This document shows, in pieces, positions 25,656 through 34,348 of a DNA stretch of 64,000 bases. Origin of the DNA: Streptomyces cacaoi (GTDB lineage: Bacteria > Actinomycetota > Actinomycetes > Streptomycetales > Streptomycetaceae); assembly GCF_006539165.1 (NCBI RefSeq), contig NZ_BJMM01000006.1, positions 186,001-250,000 on the forward strand. The letters run 5' to 3'. The position numbers were made by a program, and so were the translations under genes. Each line of letters starts with the position of its first letter. Positions within the stretch are counted from its first letter, which is position 1. Under the pieces are notes generated by a model. It saw only the letters and a list, made by a program, of their open reading frames with translations. It was not told the DNA's origin and made no database searches.

Positions 25656-26156
25656 TCAGCGGCGCGGCGCGGCGCGACGCTCGGCCTCGGCCCCGACCGA
25701 CGCGAGCGAGGCGGCGACCGCGGCCTCCCACCGCGCGGCCACCGCGTCCCCCCACCGCTGGCCGAGCCGCCACAGATCGGTGCCCAACTCGCCCTCGTAC
25801 ACCAGCAGCGTCCCCGCCCCGGAGTCCTCCAGGACGAAGGACTCCGTCACCTGCGGCACCGGCCCGCGCACCAGACGGAAGTCGATCCGCTCCGGCCGGG
25901 TGAAGCGGACCGTCTCCACCGTCACCGCGTGCAGCCGTCCGCCGGCGAGAGGCGTGAAGTGCTCCGCGAGCACCAGATCGCTGCCGCGCTCCAGCACATG
26001 CAGCCTGCCGCGCATCGCCCGCGGCGTACGCCCCGGATACGGGCGGGCCACCACGTCGAACACCGTCTCCCGCGGGGCGGCGATGTCCACCATCTGCGGG
26101 CCCAGTGGCCGGGAGCGGCGCCCCACTCCGAGATCGACGGGGACGGCTCCCGTCAC
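25656..26156 (-). CDS. SRPBCC superfamily protein
   Basis: This 166-residue protein has the helix-grip pattern of SRPBCC/polyketide cyclase-like ligand-binding proteins. It opens with MVDIAAPRETVFDVVARPYPG, followed by alternating beta strands and a C-terminal amphipathic helix (RWEAAVAASLASV). It is predicted to be soluble and to bind a hydrophobic ligand; no catalytic residues can be named. Its GTG overlaps the stop of a 27-codon gene by GTGA, and that gene overlaps DUF427, so all three are coupled. Confidence 0.75.
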   Translation of the reverse strand: MTGAVPVDLGVGRRSRPLGPQMVDIAAPRETVFDVVARPYPGRTPRAMRGRLHVLERGSDLVLAEHFTPLAGGRLHAVTVETVRFTRPERIDFRLVRGPVPQVTESFVLEDSGAGTLLVYEGELGTDLWRLGQRWGDAVAARWEAAVAASLASVGAEAERRAAPRR

Positions 26157-26236
26157 CAGCCCAGATAAGCGGCGCCCAGCAGGCCGCCCGCCCCCACGGT
26201 CCAGGACACGGCCCGCAGCGGACGAACGCCTCTCAC
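26153..26236 (-). CDS. 27-residue hydrophobic peptide coupled to its two neighbours
   Basis: The frame starts with a GTG overlapping the DUF427 stop (GTGA) and ends with a TGA overlapping the SRPBCC start (GTGA). The product has a basic start (VRGVRPLRAV) followed by a Gly/Ala/Leu-rich hydrophobic segment (GAGGLLGAAYLGW), so it may be a single-pass membrane peptide. The exact double overlap is the main support. It could otherwise be a translational bridge without a functional product. Confidence 0.5.
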   Translation of the reverse strand: MRGVRPLRAVSWTVGAGGLLGAAYLGW

Positions 26237-26538
26237 GGGTCCACCCGCGGGCCGGTGTCCTCGACGACGACGCCGTCCCCGAAGGCGACGTGATCCTTGA
26301 TCCTCCGGGCCGGCGGGCTGGGATGCGGGTAGTACCAGGCGGCGTTCCTGCTGGTCCGCCCGCCCGCGGTCACGGTGTAGTAGCGGGCGATCCCCTTCCA
26401 GGGGCACAGTGAACGGGCCCGGCTCCCGGTGAAGTGCTCACGGTGCAGCGACTCGGGCGGGAAGTAGTGGTTGCCCTCCACGACGACGGTCCGCTCGGCC
26501 TCCGCGAGCACGGTGCCGTGGAACACGGCGCGCATCAT
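26233..26538 (-). CDS. DUF427 family protein
   Basis: The 101-residue protein carries the DUF427 pattern: a VFHGTVLAEAERTVVVEGNHYFPP start, CPWKGIARYY and a final FGDGVVVED. It is a small cytoplasmic beta-rich fold of unknown function. Two adjacent ATGs open the frame; GAGGTGG lies six bases upstream of the first. It is the first gene of the coupled chain with the 27-residue peptide and the SRPBCC protein. Confidence 0.85.
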   Translation of the reverse strand: MMRAVFHGTVLAEAERTVVVEGNHYFPPESLHREHFTGSRARSLCPWKGIARYYTVTAGGRTSRNAAWYYPHPSPPARRIKDHVAFGDGVVVEDTGPRVDP

Positions 26539-26787
26539 GTCCGGCCACCTCTCTGACGCCCCGTCACGGTTCTGCCGCGACACTAGCGCCGTGACCGGGC
26601 CCCCTCGCCGGTTCGGTGTCCGCGCCGGGCACCACTCGGCCGGTCGGACGCGGAAGCCCCTCCGCCCGGACCTCGACCGGCGGAACCCTCGCCTGACCCG
26701 CCGATCCACGGCGCCGGCCCCGGCTGCCGCTCTTTCCGGCACGTCAACAGCCGGGGCGGCAGACCCGTCATCCCCCAGGCGTCCGCG

Positions 26788-27465
26788 TCAGGACCCTCCC
26801 CGGTCGTCGGCCGCCGCCGCGGCCAGCGTGCGGGCGGCCTCGATGACGGCCGTGCGGCGGCGGTCCAGCGCGGCGGCCTCCGTCTCCTCGCCGAGGGTCG
26901 CGCGGCACGTCCGCGGCACCGCGAAGTTCCACGAGATCAGGCTCATGACGGAGAACAGCAGATCCTGAGCGACGCGCAGACGCTCGTCCTCGGACGCCCG
27001 CCGGTCGCCTGCGCGGGCGAGGTGGGCCGCCTTCTCCTGGAAGGCGTCCCGGAGTCCGGAATCGGGGGAGGGGCCGGGCTCCGGCGCGGCCCCGTGCCCG
27101 CCCGCCGCCGAGCCGCTCGCGCCCCCGCTGTCCGGTCCCGTCGGCCCCGCCGACTCCAGCGCCTCCCACAGGAGCAGCCGGATCAACTCGGGGTGCTCGC
27201 GGTGCCAGTCGAAGAGCTGGCCGACCGATGCGGCGATGTCGTCCGGGTCGATGGAGAGCGCGGCCCCGACCTCCTCCAGCTTCGCGCGGACCACGGCGGT
27301 GAACAGCCGTTCCTTGTCGCCGAAGTAGAGATAGATGGCCTGCTTGTTGGCCCGGGCGGACCGTGCGATCCGGTCGACACGGGCGCCGGCCAGGCCCCGC
27401 TCGGCGAACTCGGCAGCGGCTGCCGCGAAGATCCGCCTTCTGGTGTCCTCCGCGTCGTAGGCCAT
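26788..27465 (-). CDS. TetR family regulator
   Basis: The 225-residue protein has an N-terminal TetR helix-turn-helix (RRRIFAAAAAEFAERGLAGARVDRIARSARANKQAIYLYFGDKERLF) and a helical ligand domain. A Gly/Ser/Pro-rich insertion lies in its middle. The ATG at 27465 fits the family N-terminus. It is divergent from an atypical SDR; two AACC-type palindromes in the gap are its likely operators, suggesting repression of the SDR and itself. Confidence 0.88.
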   Translation of the reverse strand: MAYDAEDTRRRIFAAAAAEFAERGLAGARVDRIARSARANKQAIYLYFGDKERLFTAVVRAKLEEVGAALSIDPDDIAASVGQLFDWHREHPELIRLLLWEALESAGPTGPDSGGASGSAAGGHGAAPEPGPSPDSGLRDAFQEKAAHLARAGDRRASEDERLRVAQDLLFSVMSLISWNFAVPRTCRATLGEETEAAALDRRRTAVIEAARTLAAAAADDRGGS

Positions 27466-27474
27466 GACCGCATT

Positions 27475-27545
27475 AAACCATCCGGTTGACTCGGGCCGCC
27501 GCGCGAGGGACCATCCCCGACGAGAGAAAAACAACCAGATGGTTT
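27475..27545. promoter_or_regulatory. Paired TetR operators between TetR and SDR genes
   Basis: AAACCATCCGGTTG at 27475-27488 and CAACCAGATGGTTT at 27532-27545 are near-exact reverse complements (one mismatch), and each half is itself an AACC-N4-GGTT palindrome. They flank the divergent promoters 57 bases apart. The second copy lies about 20 bases before the SDR start, where a repressor would block transcription. Confidence 0.7.
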
Positions 27546-27565
27546 ATTCCTTGGAAGGGCTTCCC

Positions 27566-28378
27566 ATGAGCACCGACGCCGCCGCTGCCACCCCCGCCCC
27601 CGTCCCGGCCACCGCCGTTCCGCTGCCCGAATCCCTCGCCGGCACGACCGTCCTGATCGCCGGCGGCAGCTCCGGCATCGGGCTGGCCGCCGGCACGCTG
27701 CTGCGCAGGGTCGGCGCCCGCGTCGTACTGATCGGCCGGGACCCGGACCGGCTGGCGTCCGCCGCCGAGCGGGTCCGGGAGGCCGGCCCGGCGGGGGAGG
27801 ACGACGCCGTGCTCGGCGTCGCGGGCGACGCCGGGGACGAACGCACCCTCACCGACGCCTTCGACGCCGCCGGCCGCGTCGACCACGTCTACGTCACCGC
27901 GGGAGGCCACGCAGCCCCGGGCCCCCTCGGCGAGCTGTCCGACGAGGGGATCCGCGGAGCGGTCGCCGGCGGCGTGGGGCGGACGTTCGCCGTCGCCCGT
28001 GCCGCGGCGAAGCGGCTGCCCGCCGGGGGATCGCTCACCCTCAGCTCCGGCGTCCTCGTTGCCCGCCCGGTGCCGGGCCTGTCGGTCACGCTGGCCACCG
28101 GCGGTGCGGGGGAGGCGCTGACCAGGGCGCTCGCCGTCGAACTCGCCCCGGCGCGGCAGCGCGTGAACGCCGTCCGCTACGGCGCGATCGACACCCCGCT
28201 GATGCGCTCACTGCCCGGCTTGCAGACGGACGAGGCCGTCGCCGCCGCCGGCGCCTCCGTGCCGCTGGGCCGGTACGGGACGCCGGAGGAAGCGGCCGCG
28301 GCGGCGCTGTTGCTGATGGCCAACCCGTACATCACCGGCCAGATCATCACCGTCGACGGCGGCCACGTCCTCAGCTGA
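27566..28378 (+). CDS. Atypical short-chain dehydrogenase lacking YxxxK
   Basis: This 270-residue Rossmann-fold protein has a GGSSGIG cofactor loop, VTAGG in place of NNAG, the Ser-containing SLTLSSG strand, and a typical C-terminal VNAVRYGAIDTPL...ITGQIITVDGG. Where YSASK should stand it reads T-L-A-T-G, so both catalytic Tyr and Lys are missing. Some SDR branches lack the canonical Tyr. It may bind NAD(P) without classic oxidoreductase chemistry. The ATG at 27566 has GGAAGGG upstream; an upstream ATG at 27539 lies inside an operator. It is divergent from a TetR gene. Confidence 0.82.
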   Translation: MSTDAAAATPAPVPATAVPLPESLAGTTVLIAGGSSGIGLAAGTLLRRVGARVVLIGRDPDRLASAAERVREAGPAGEDDAVLGVAGDAGDERTLTDAFDAAGRVDHVYVTAGGHAAPGPLGELSDEGIRGAVAGGVGRTFAVARAAAKRLPAGGSLTLSSGVLVARPVPGLSVTLATGGAGEALTRALAVELAPARQRVNAVRYGAIDTPLMRSLPGLQTDEAVAAAGASVPLGRYGTPEEAAAAALLLMANPYITGQIITVDGGHVLS

Positions 28379-28572
28379 GCCGAACCGCCCACCGCAGCCG
28401 CCCATGTGACACGGCGCCGGCCGGAACTTCGGGCAGGCCGCGCTCTCCCACAGCTCTCGGCCACGTCCACGAGCACCGACTCGGCCACGCGCGGACGCAC
28501 GCGAACTCGCGTGAAGTTGCGGTCACTTGGACGGCCGGGGCGACGGGTTTCGGACAGGGGGCGAGTGGGGCC

Positions 28573-29187
28573 TCAGCGAGAAGCCCTCGGTTCGGCCGGG
28601 GCGAGCGTCAGCCTGGGCAGGGCGTAGCCGACGAGAGGGCCGATCGTGGCCATGAAGAGAACCGTGCCGGGGCCGACCGTGCCGCCGAGCAGCCAGCCTC
28701 CCGCCAGCACCGACACCTCCACGAGCGTGCGGCCGACGGCGAGCGGGAGGCCGAGGTGCGCCAGGCCGGTCATCAACCCGTCCCGGGGGCCGGGGCCCCA
28801 ACCGACGCCGACGTAAAGGCCCGTTGCCAGAGCGATTCCCAGCACGCCCGCGAGCAGATAGAGCGCACGCACCGGCAGCCCGTGCGGGGTGGGAAGCGCC
28901 CACAGCGCCACATCGAGGAAGGGGCCGACGCACAACGCGTTGGCGACGGTGCCGACCCCGGGGCGCTGCCGCAGCGGTATCCACAGGGCGAACACGACCA
29001 CCGAAACCCCGAGCAGGACCGCACCCGGACTCCAGCCCGTCTTCTCGGCGATGCCTTGGGTGAACACGGTCCAGGGGTCGGCGCCCAGGCCCGCCCTGAG
29101 CAGCAGGGCCATGCACACTCCGTACAGCGCCAGGCCCGCGGAAAGGCGTACGCAACGGGTGAGGAGGAGCCGCGAGGAGTGCGTCAC
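28573..29187 (-). CDS. YczE/YitT-type integral membrane protein
   Basis: The 204-residue protein has five to six hydrophobic helices and the family motifs RAGLGADPWTVFTQGIAEKTG, GVGWGPGPRDGLMTGLA and RTLVEVSVLAGGWLLGG. The family is poorly characterised; some members sit beside secondary-metabolism genes. Its GTG overlaps the TetR stop by GTGA, so it is co-translated with that regulator. It is a likely target of that TetR, perhaps as an exporter-like membrane protein. Confidence 0.82.
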   Translation of the reverse strand: MTHSSRLLLTRCVRLSAGLALYGVCMALLLRAGLGADPWTVFTQGIAEKTGWSPGAVLLGVSVVVFALWIPLRQRPGVGTVANALCVGPFLDVALWALPTPHGLPVRALYLLAGVLGIALATGLYVGVGWGPGPRDGLMTGLAHLGLPLAVGRTLVEVSVLAGGWLLGGTVGPGTVLFMATIGPLVGYALPRLTLAPAEPRASR

Positions 29188-29765
29188 GGCGCGGGCTCCG
29201 AAGCGTCGATCAGGGCGGCTGCCGCGCGCGTGGCATCGGCGGCCGCCTGCGGGGCCGCGTCCGGGCCGTGCACCACGACGCGTCCCGCGACACCGTCGAT
29301 GAGCAGGAGCAGTTGAGAAGCCAGGTCGTCCGGAGACGCACATCCGGCCTCGGCGCACAGGCGGCTCAGGAAGGTGAGCAGCCAGGTCTTCTCCTCCTGG
29401 ACGGGGGTGCGGATCGTCCTGTCGGCCTGCGGGGCCTCGACTGCGGCGTTGAGGAACGCGCAGCCGCGCTGCCCCCCTTCGGCGTACCAGGCCGCGAGCC
29501 AGCGGAACACCGCCAGTGGACGCCGCCGGGGGGCGTCCTCGCGCGCCACCCACGCTTCGAGCTCCGCCCGGCGGGCGGCGTGCCGGTGGCGCAGCCCGGC
29601 GGCGACGACAGCCGACTTGGTCGGGAAGTGGGCGTACAGCGTCGGTTTGGAGACTCCCGCGGCCTCCACGACGGCGTCCACGCTGGTGGAGCTGATGCCG
29701 TGCTCGTAGAAGACGGTGTCGGCCGCTTCGGTCAACAGTTCCTTGGCGCGTCCTCGGCTGCTCAT
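29184..29765 (-). CDS. TetR family regulator
   Basis: The 193-residue protein has a TetR DNA-binding domain (ADTVFYEHGISSTSVDAVVEAAGVSKPTLYAHFPTKSAVV) and a helical effector domain with a Cys (GQRGCAFLNAAVE), as in YxaF/LmrA-like TetR proteins. It is co-transcribed with the YczE-type membrane protein. A TAACT-TACT-AGTTA palindrome right before its ATG suggests autorepression of the whole unit. Confidence 0.88.
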   Translation of the reverse strand: MSSRGRAKELLTEAADTVFYEHGISSTSVDAVVEAAGVSKPTLYAHFPTKSAVVAAGLRHRHAARRAELEAWVAREDAPRRRPLAVFRWLAAWYAEGGQRGCAFLNAAVEAPQADRTIRTPVQEEKTWLLTFLSRLCAEAGCASPDDLASQLLLLIDGVAGRVVVHGPDAAPQAAADATRAAAALIDASEPAP

Positions 29766-29770
29766 GTACT

Positions 29771-29784
29771 TAACTTACTAGTTA
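29771..29784. promoter_or_regulatory. TetR autoregulatory operator
   Basis: TAACT-TACT-AGTTA is an inverted repeat five bases upstream of the TetR start at 29765, in an AT-rich patch. A protein bound here would block a start-proximal promoter, so autorepression is likely. Confidence 0.6.
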
Positions 29785-30047
29785 GGAAAGATACGCGCCA
29801 GAGCCGGCCTCCATGCCCCTCTTCGCAGGGCAGAGGGCTGCGTTCGGAGCCCGCCCCTTCCACGCGTCGGCGACTGCGCCTTGGCTGACCCTCTTCCCCG
29901 TCGCTCCCCGTAGGGGTGCAGGCATGCCGCGACGAGGCCACCACGCGCGGGTTGTTCACCCGCCGCTCGGCAGAACTCCTCTTCCCCGCAAGGAGAAAGG
30001 GTGGGCAGACTGTGAAGCAGGATGGAGACTGTAATGGAGCGATTGCG

Positions 30048-30293
30048 GTGGGTGATCACGTGGTGCCGTGGGGGCTGAGTCGTATGCGGCCGTATCCGGA
30101 CCGGGCCGCTGTGCCGGCTGCGGAGGTGGTGCTGGACCCCGGATCTCAGACCGGCCGGTGGCTGGGCGCGGACGGAGCCGAGCTGGTGACGGCCCGGCAC
30201 AAGCGGTCGGAGACCAGCAGGGAGACGCAGACGAGGACCAGTTTGGACGGCAACCCCGATCAGGGCTCCGACCAGGAGGGGGACACGGATTGA
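30048..30293 (+). CDS. Graspetide (ATP-grasp-modified RiPP) precursor peptide
   Basis: This ~81-residue peptide matches the putative ATP-grasp target RiPP family: a leader with VPWGLSRMRPYP, then VLDPGSQTGRW, and a Thr/Ser-rich then acidic C-terminal core (TSRETQTRTSLDGNPDQG and a final DTD). Thr/Ser side chains would be esterified to Asp/Glu by the adjacent ligase. Asp67-Gly68 is an attractive aspartimide site for the PIMT-like partner. Start is uncertain: GTG 30048 has GGAG upstream, but GTG 30012 and 30063 are in frame. It overlaps the ligase gene by TTGA. Confidence 0.85.
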   Translation: MGDHVVPWGLSRMRPYPDRAAVPAAEVVLDPGSQTGRWLGADGAELVTARHKRSETSRETQTRTSLDGNPDQGSDQEGDTD

Positions 30294-31249
30294 CCGCCGG
30301 TCCGGTGCTGGTCGTCTCCCGTGTGGACGATGTGACCGCCGACGTGGTGGTGGAGGAGCTGAACCGCCGTCGGGTGCCGGTGGTGCGCCTGGACCCGGGC
30401 GACTTCCCCGAGGCGGTCGGTGTCAGCGTCCGTGCGGACGGGGGATTGTCCGGGACGGTGGCCACCGAGAGCCGCTCGATGGAGGTGGCCGCGGTCCGGT
30501 CGGTGTACTGGCGCCGTCCGCGTCCGTACACCGCCGCGGTGGGCCTGGCCGGGCAGGACGCGCGCTGGAGTGTGCAGGAGGCGCGCCATGGGCTGGGTGG
30601 CGTGCTGGCGGCGCTGCCCGGCGCGCACTACGTCAACCATCCCTGGCGCAACCGGGACGCCGAGTACAAACCGGCTCAGCTGGCGCTCGCCGGCCGTTGC
30701 GGTTTCGAGGTGCCCCCGACGCTCCTGACCAACGACCTGGAGGATGCCCGCCGCTTTGCTCGCGAGTACGGCCCGGTCGTCTACAAGCCTCTCCGCGCCA
30801 CCGACTACCACGACGACACCGGCCGGGCTCTGACGGTCTGGGTGGACGAAGTCGATCCGGCGGAACTCCATGAGGGCGTGGGCGCGACCATGCACCTCTT
30901 TCAGAGGCGGGTGCCGTCGGTGGCCGATCTGCGTGTCACCGCGGTCGGAGAGAAGATCTTCACCGTGCGCATCGACGGGAGCCGGGGGCTGGACTGGCGG
31001 CGCCACTACGACGCGCTCTCCTACAGCCTGATCGACACCCCGTCCGCGCTGGAGAAGGCGGTCCGCGCCTACATGGACGCGGCGGGCCTGGTCTTCGGCG
31101 CCTTCGACCTCGGCCTGGACGCCGACGGCCGGGCCTGGTGGTACGAGTGCAACCCCAACGGCCAGTACGCCTGGTTCCCCTCGGCGATCAGCATGCCGAT
31201 CGTCTCCGCTGTCGCAGACCAGCTCCAACACGCAGGAGAACCGACGTGA
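30290..31249 (+). CDS. ATP-grasp ribosomal peptide maturase (graspetide ligase)
   Basis: The 319-residue enzyme belongs to the ATP-grasp RiPP maturases related to microviridin ligases. It has YWRRPRPY and VNHPWRNRDAEYKPAQL in the N-terminal half, VVYKPL at the nucleotide-binding lysine, and the metal-binding segment FGAFDLGLDADGRAWWYECNPNGQ. It activates Asp/Glu side chains with ATP and joins them to Thr/Ser (ester) or Lys (amide). The TTG start is backed by GGAGGGGG seven bases upstream and a 4-base overlap with the precursor. It overlaps the methyltransferase by GTGA. Confidence 0.9.
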   Translation: MTAGPVLVVSRVDDVTADVVVEELNRRRVPVVRLDPGDFPEAVGVSVRADGGLSGTVATESRSMEVAAVRSVYWRRPRPYTAAVGLAGQDARWSVQEARHGLGGVLAALPGAHYVNHPWRNRDAEYKPAQLALAGRCGFEVPPTLLTNDLEDARRFAREYGPVVYKPLRATDYHDDTGRALTVWVDEVDPAELHEGVGATMHLFQRRVPSVADLRVTAVGEKIFTVRIDGSRGLDWRRHYDALSYSLIDTPSALEKAVRAYMDAAGLVFGAFDLGLDADGRAWWYECNPNGQYAWFPSAISMPIVSAVADQLQHAGEPT

Positions 31250-32382
31250 CCGCCGCCACCGCTCGTCTGCGCCGCGATCTGGCCGACCAGGTCGCCGACA
31301 CCCGTCCGGATCTTGCTCCGCGGTGGCGTGAGGCGGTCGCGGCAGTGGACCGCGGCGTGTTCATCCCGCCGGCCGTCTACCGCCCCTCCGGCGCCGGATG
31401 GGAGCCGGTCTCGCGTGCCGAGGTGGGGGAGGAGGAGTGGCTGCGGATGGTGTACCGCGACCGCACCTGGGTGACACAGGTCGACGGAGTGGACGCCGCC
31501 GACGCCCGCGGGCCCATGACCGGCAGCCCTACCTCCTCGGCCACCCTGCCCTCGCTCGTAGCCCGCACCCTGCACCTCGCCGGTCTGCGCGGCGGGCGGA
31601 GAGTCCTCGAAGTCGGAACAGGCACCGGCTACTCGACTGCTGTCCTGTGCCACGGCGTCGGTGCCGAGAACGTCGTCAGCATCGAGTACGACCCGGCCTG
31701 CGCCGCCGCCGCGGCCCGGAACCTCGAACGGGCGGGCTGCGCCCCGACCCTCGTCACCGGCGACGGGCTCCAGGGCCACAAGGAACGCGCCGACTACGAC
31801 GCCATCATCGCCACCTGCTCGGTCCGTTCGATCCCGCCCGCATGGCTCTTCCAGCTCGCCGACCGGGGCAGCATCACCACCACCCTCAGCGGCTGGATGC
31901 TCGCAGCCGGACTGATCCGGCTCACCCTCGACGACGACGGCGTCCTCTCCGGCCGTTTCGAGAGCGACCAGATCACCTACATGCTCGCCCGCCCCCACGA
32001 ACGCCCCCCGCACAGCACCTTCTTCCGGCAGGAGGGCCGCACCCGCCCGACCCGGCTCGACCCCGCCCTGACCGAGCAGTGGGCCGGCGCGTTCGTCGCA
32101 CAACTGGCCGCTCCCTCGGCCGAGATGCTCTCCACCGGAGACGGGCTCGTGCTGTGGGACGTGGCCACCGGCTCCCAGGCGTGGACCGAGCCGTCAGGCA
32201 GCGGATGGACCGTCCACCAGCACGGACCCCTCTCCCTGTGGGACCACATCGAGGACGCGCTGCTGACCTGGCAACAACAGGGCTGCCCCGACCTGACCGG
32301 TTTCGGGATGACGGTCACCTTCGAAGAACAGAGGATCTGGCTCGGCACCCCCGAAGGCCCCTCCTGGCAACTGCCCGCCTGA
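31246..32382 (+). CDS. PIMT-like methyltransferase of the ATP-grasp peptide maturase system
   Basis: This 378-residue protein is related to protein L-isoaspartyl O-methyltransferase, with SAM motif I VLEVGTGTGYSTA and an N-terminal PIMT-like region where TSSATLPSLVARTL replaces the usual SQP helix. A ~150-residue C-terminal extension may bind the cyclised peptide. In the fuscimiditide pathway the equivalent enzyme methylates a core Asp, which then closes to an aspartimide. The GTG overlaps the ligase stop by GTGA, after AGGAG. No exporter or protease is attached to this cluster. Confidence 0.88.
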   Translation: MTAATARLRRDLADQVADTRPDLAPRWREAVAAVDRGVFIPPAVYRPSGAGWEPVSRAEVGEEEWLRMVYRDRTWVTQVDGVDAADARGPMTGSPTSSATLPSLVARTLHLAGLRGGRRVLEVGTGTGYSTAVLCHGVGAENVVSIEYDPACAAAAARNLERAGCAPTLVTGDGLQGHKERADYDAIIATCSVRSIPPAWLFQLADRGSITTTLSGWMLAAGLIRLTLDDDGVLSGRFESDQITYMLARPHERPPHSTFFRQEGRTRPTRLDPALTEQWAGAFVAQLAAPSAEMLSTGDGLVLWDVATGSQAWTEPSGSGWTVHQHGPLSLWDHIEDALLTWQQQGCPDLTGFGMTVTFEEQRIWLGTPEGPSWQLPA

Positions 32383-32654
32383 CGCCTTCACGGAGGACGG
32401 AGCGTCCGGCCCCCGCAGGCGGCACCGACAAGGAAGCCGAGCAACCCGCGGGCGTCGTGCGGCCACTCGCTGCGTGGGTTGGTTCCGACCGTGCATGGTC
32501 AGGTCCGTCAGTGATCGGTGGATGCGCTCGGGGGGGGCGAAGTGGTGCGGCTCTTCGTGCTGGGCACTGCGGCATTTCTCGATGTCGACGAGGGCGTCAC
32601 TGCCCGAGGAGTCTCAGCGGGGCGAGTAGCAGAGCTGCGAAGCGCAGGACTCGG

Positions 32655-34065
32655 CTAGGCCAGGGCGTGCACGATGCGTTCGCGTAGGTCTGCCGCGGTT
32701 GGGTCCGTGGCGTAGGCAGCGGCGTCGGCGTGGAGTTCGATGAGGCGGTCACCTACTCGTGGGGAGCCGAGGCGTGAGAAGAGGTCGAGGGCGGTGATGG
32801 TTTCGGCTCGGGCGCCGTCGACTTCTGCGACGACCAGGTGTGTTCGGGCCATGCCGAGGTGGTCGAATGCTTTGGAGCGCTGTCGGTGTTCGGGGCGTGA
32901 GTCGAGCGCTGTGGTGAGCAGGCGGAGGGATTCGTCCGCGTGCCGGCTGGTTGCCGTGCCGGTCTCGGCGTGCTTCGCAGCGATCTGGTGGGCCACGCCG
33001 AGGGTGGCGGAGAGTTCGGCGCGGTCGAAGAAGGCGGTGTGAGCGGGTTCTTCTCCTGGAGTGACACGGTCGAAGAGGTCTTCGGCAGTGCGGGCGGCGT
33101 GGTCGGCGGAAGGCAGGTTGCCGAGGATGGCGTGGAAGCGGGCTTCGAGCCCGGCGAGCATGGAGGCGGCGGCCGGGGAGAGGCTGCGGCGGGCGCCGTA
33201 CTGGGCGAGGCCGACCAGGTCGAGGGCATCGTCGTAGTGCTGGAGGTGGGACATCTGCCGTGCCATGCATTGCAGGATGTGGGCGCCGGTTGCTGCGTCA
33301 CCGCCTTCACTGGCGGCGTGGAGGGCTGTGATGAACAGGCGCTGGGCGCAGCGGTGTTCTCCGGCGTCGAAGCTCATCCAGCCGGCGACGGAGCCGAGGT
33401 CGGCGATGGCGGAGAAGAGAGCGCGGCCGGTCGATTCGGTGTAGGTGCAGGTGTTGAGCAGGCCGACGGCGTGTTGGACCTGGGCGATGACGGCCTGGCG
33501 GGAGAGGACGCCGCCGTGGCGGTTGTCTAGGCCCCGGAAGGCTTCGGTGATCTCGCGTAGTTCGGCGACGTCTGCGGCTCCCAGGCGGCCTTCGGCTGCG
33601 GCTGTGCGTTCGCCGAGCGGGGTGGGACGTGCGGTGGTCCAGCGCTGGATCGGGCCGAGGAGGGCGTCCCCGTGGTCGATGTGCATCGCATCAGCGCTGG
33701 TTCGCGTGTGGGGGCGCATGAGTTCGCTCCGGGTCAGGTACGCGAGGGCTGTGATGGTGCTCTGGGCGTGCCAGGGCAGGTCTGGGCCGGTGGGCGGGGG
33801 TCATGCCGATGTCGGCGATGCTCAGCCGGGTGCCCACGCGCTCGCTCAAGAGGTCGGCGATGAGCCTGGGTACGGGGGCGCGGGGTGTCTCGCCCCGGGC
33901 GCGCCAGCGGCGGACGCGGCTCTCGTCGGGGTGGACGTGGCGTTCGCCTTCCTGGGCCGCGCGGCCGGTGACGGCCCGCGCCAGCTCGCGGTTGGAGAAG
34001 CCGGCGCGACGAAGCCAGTAGTCCAGCTGGGCGTTGGCAGCGCGGTCTTTGGGGGGCCGTCCCAT
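32655..34065 (-). pseudogene. HTH/TPR transcriptional regulator split by a frameshift
   Basis: From ATG 34065 (GGAGG upstream) one frame encodes an HTH region (MGRPPKDRAANAQLDYWL..., LIADLLSERVGTRLSIADIG) and stops at 33691. Another frame, open from upstream of 33719 to 32655, encodes the matching C-terminal TPR-like helical part. Between ~33785 and ~33815 the family reading moves from the first frame (IADIGM) to the second (PDLPWHAQSTITALAYLTRSEL), across a C-rich run. It is probably one ~465-residue regulator with a one-base indel. It lies between the two RiPP clusters. Confidence 0.75.
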
Positions 34066-34348
34066 CGAGTGCCTCCGTGTCCGTGACCTTTCAGAGTACG
34101 AAGCGGCTGGTGTCCGGGAAACGGGCTCGGCGGGTTCGCCGTATTTCGCCGCAGCCCCGTGCAGCGGGGCGCCGCGGCAGGCGCCGGTGGACGCCTGCTT
34201 CTTCGCTTCCTCTCGCAGCCGTTCGCCGCGTCCCCACCGGCCGGGCGGGCTGGTGTTCTGGTACTGCCGCAGGACGCGGCCGGCGGGCGTCTCGAACTCC
34301 AGGCGACGCCCGCCGTACCCCGCACGATCGCCCCTTTTTGGAGGAGAC

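Noticed and set aside
31246..32382. The PIMT-like methyltransferase as a lasso-peptide tailoring enzyme
   Set aside because: It overlaps the ATP-grasp ligase by 4 bases and lies on the far side of the regulator from the lasso genes, so it belongs to the graspetide set.
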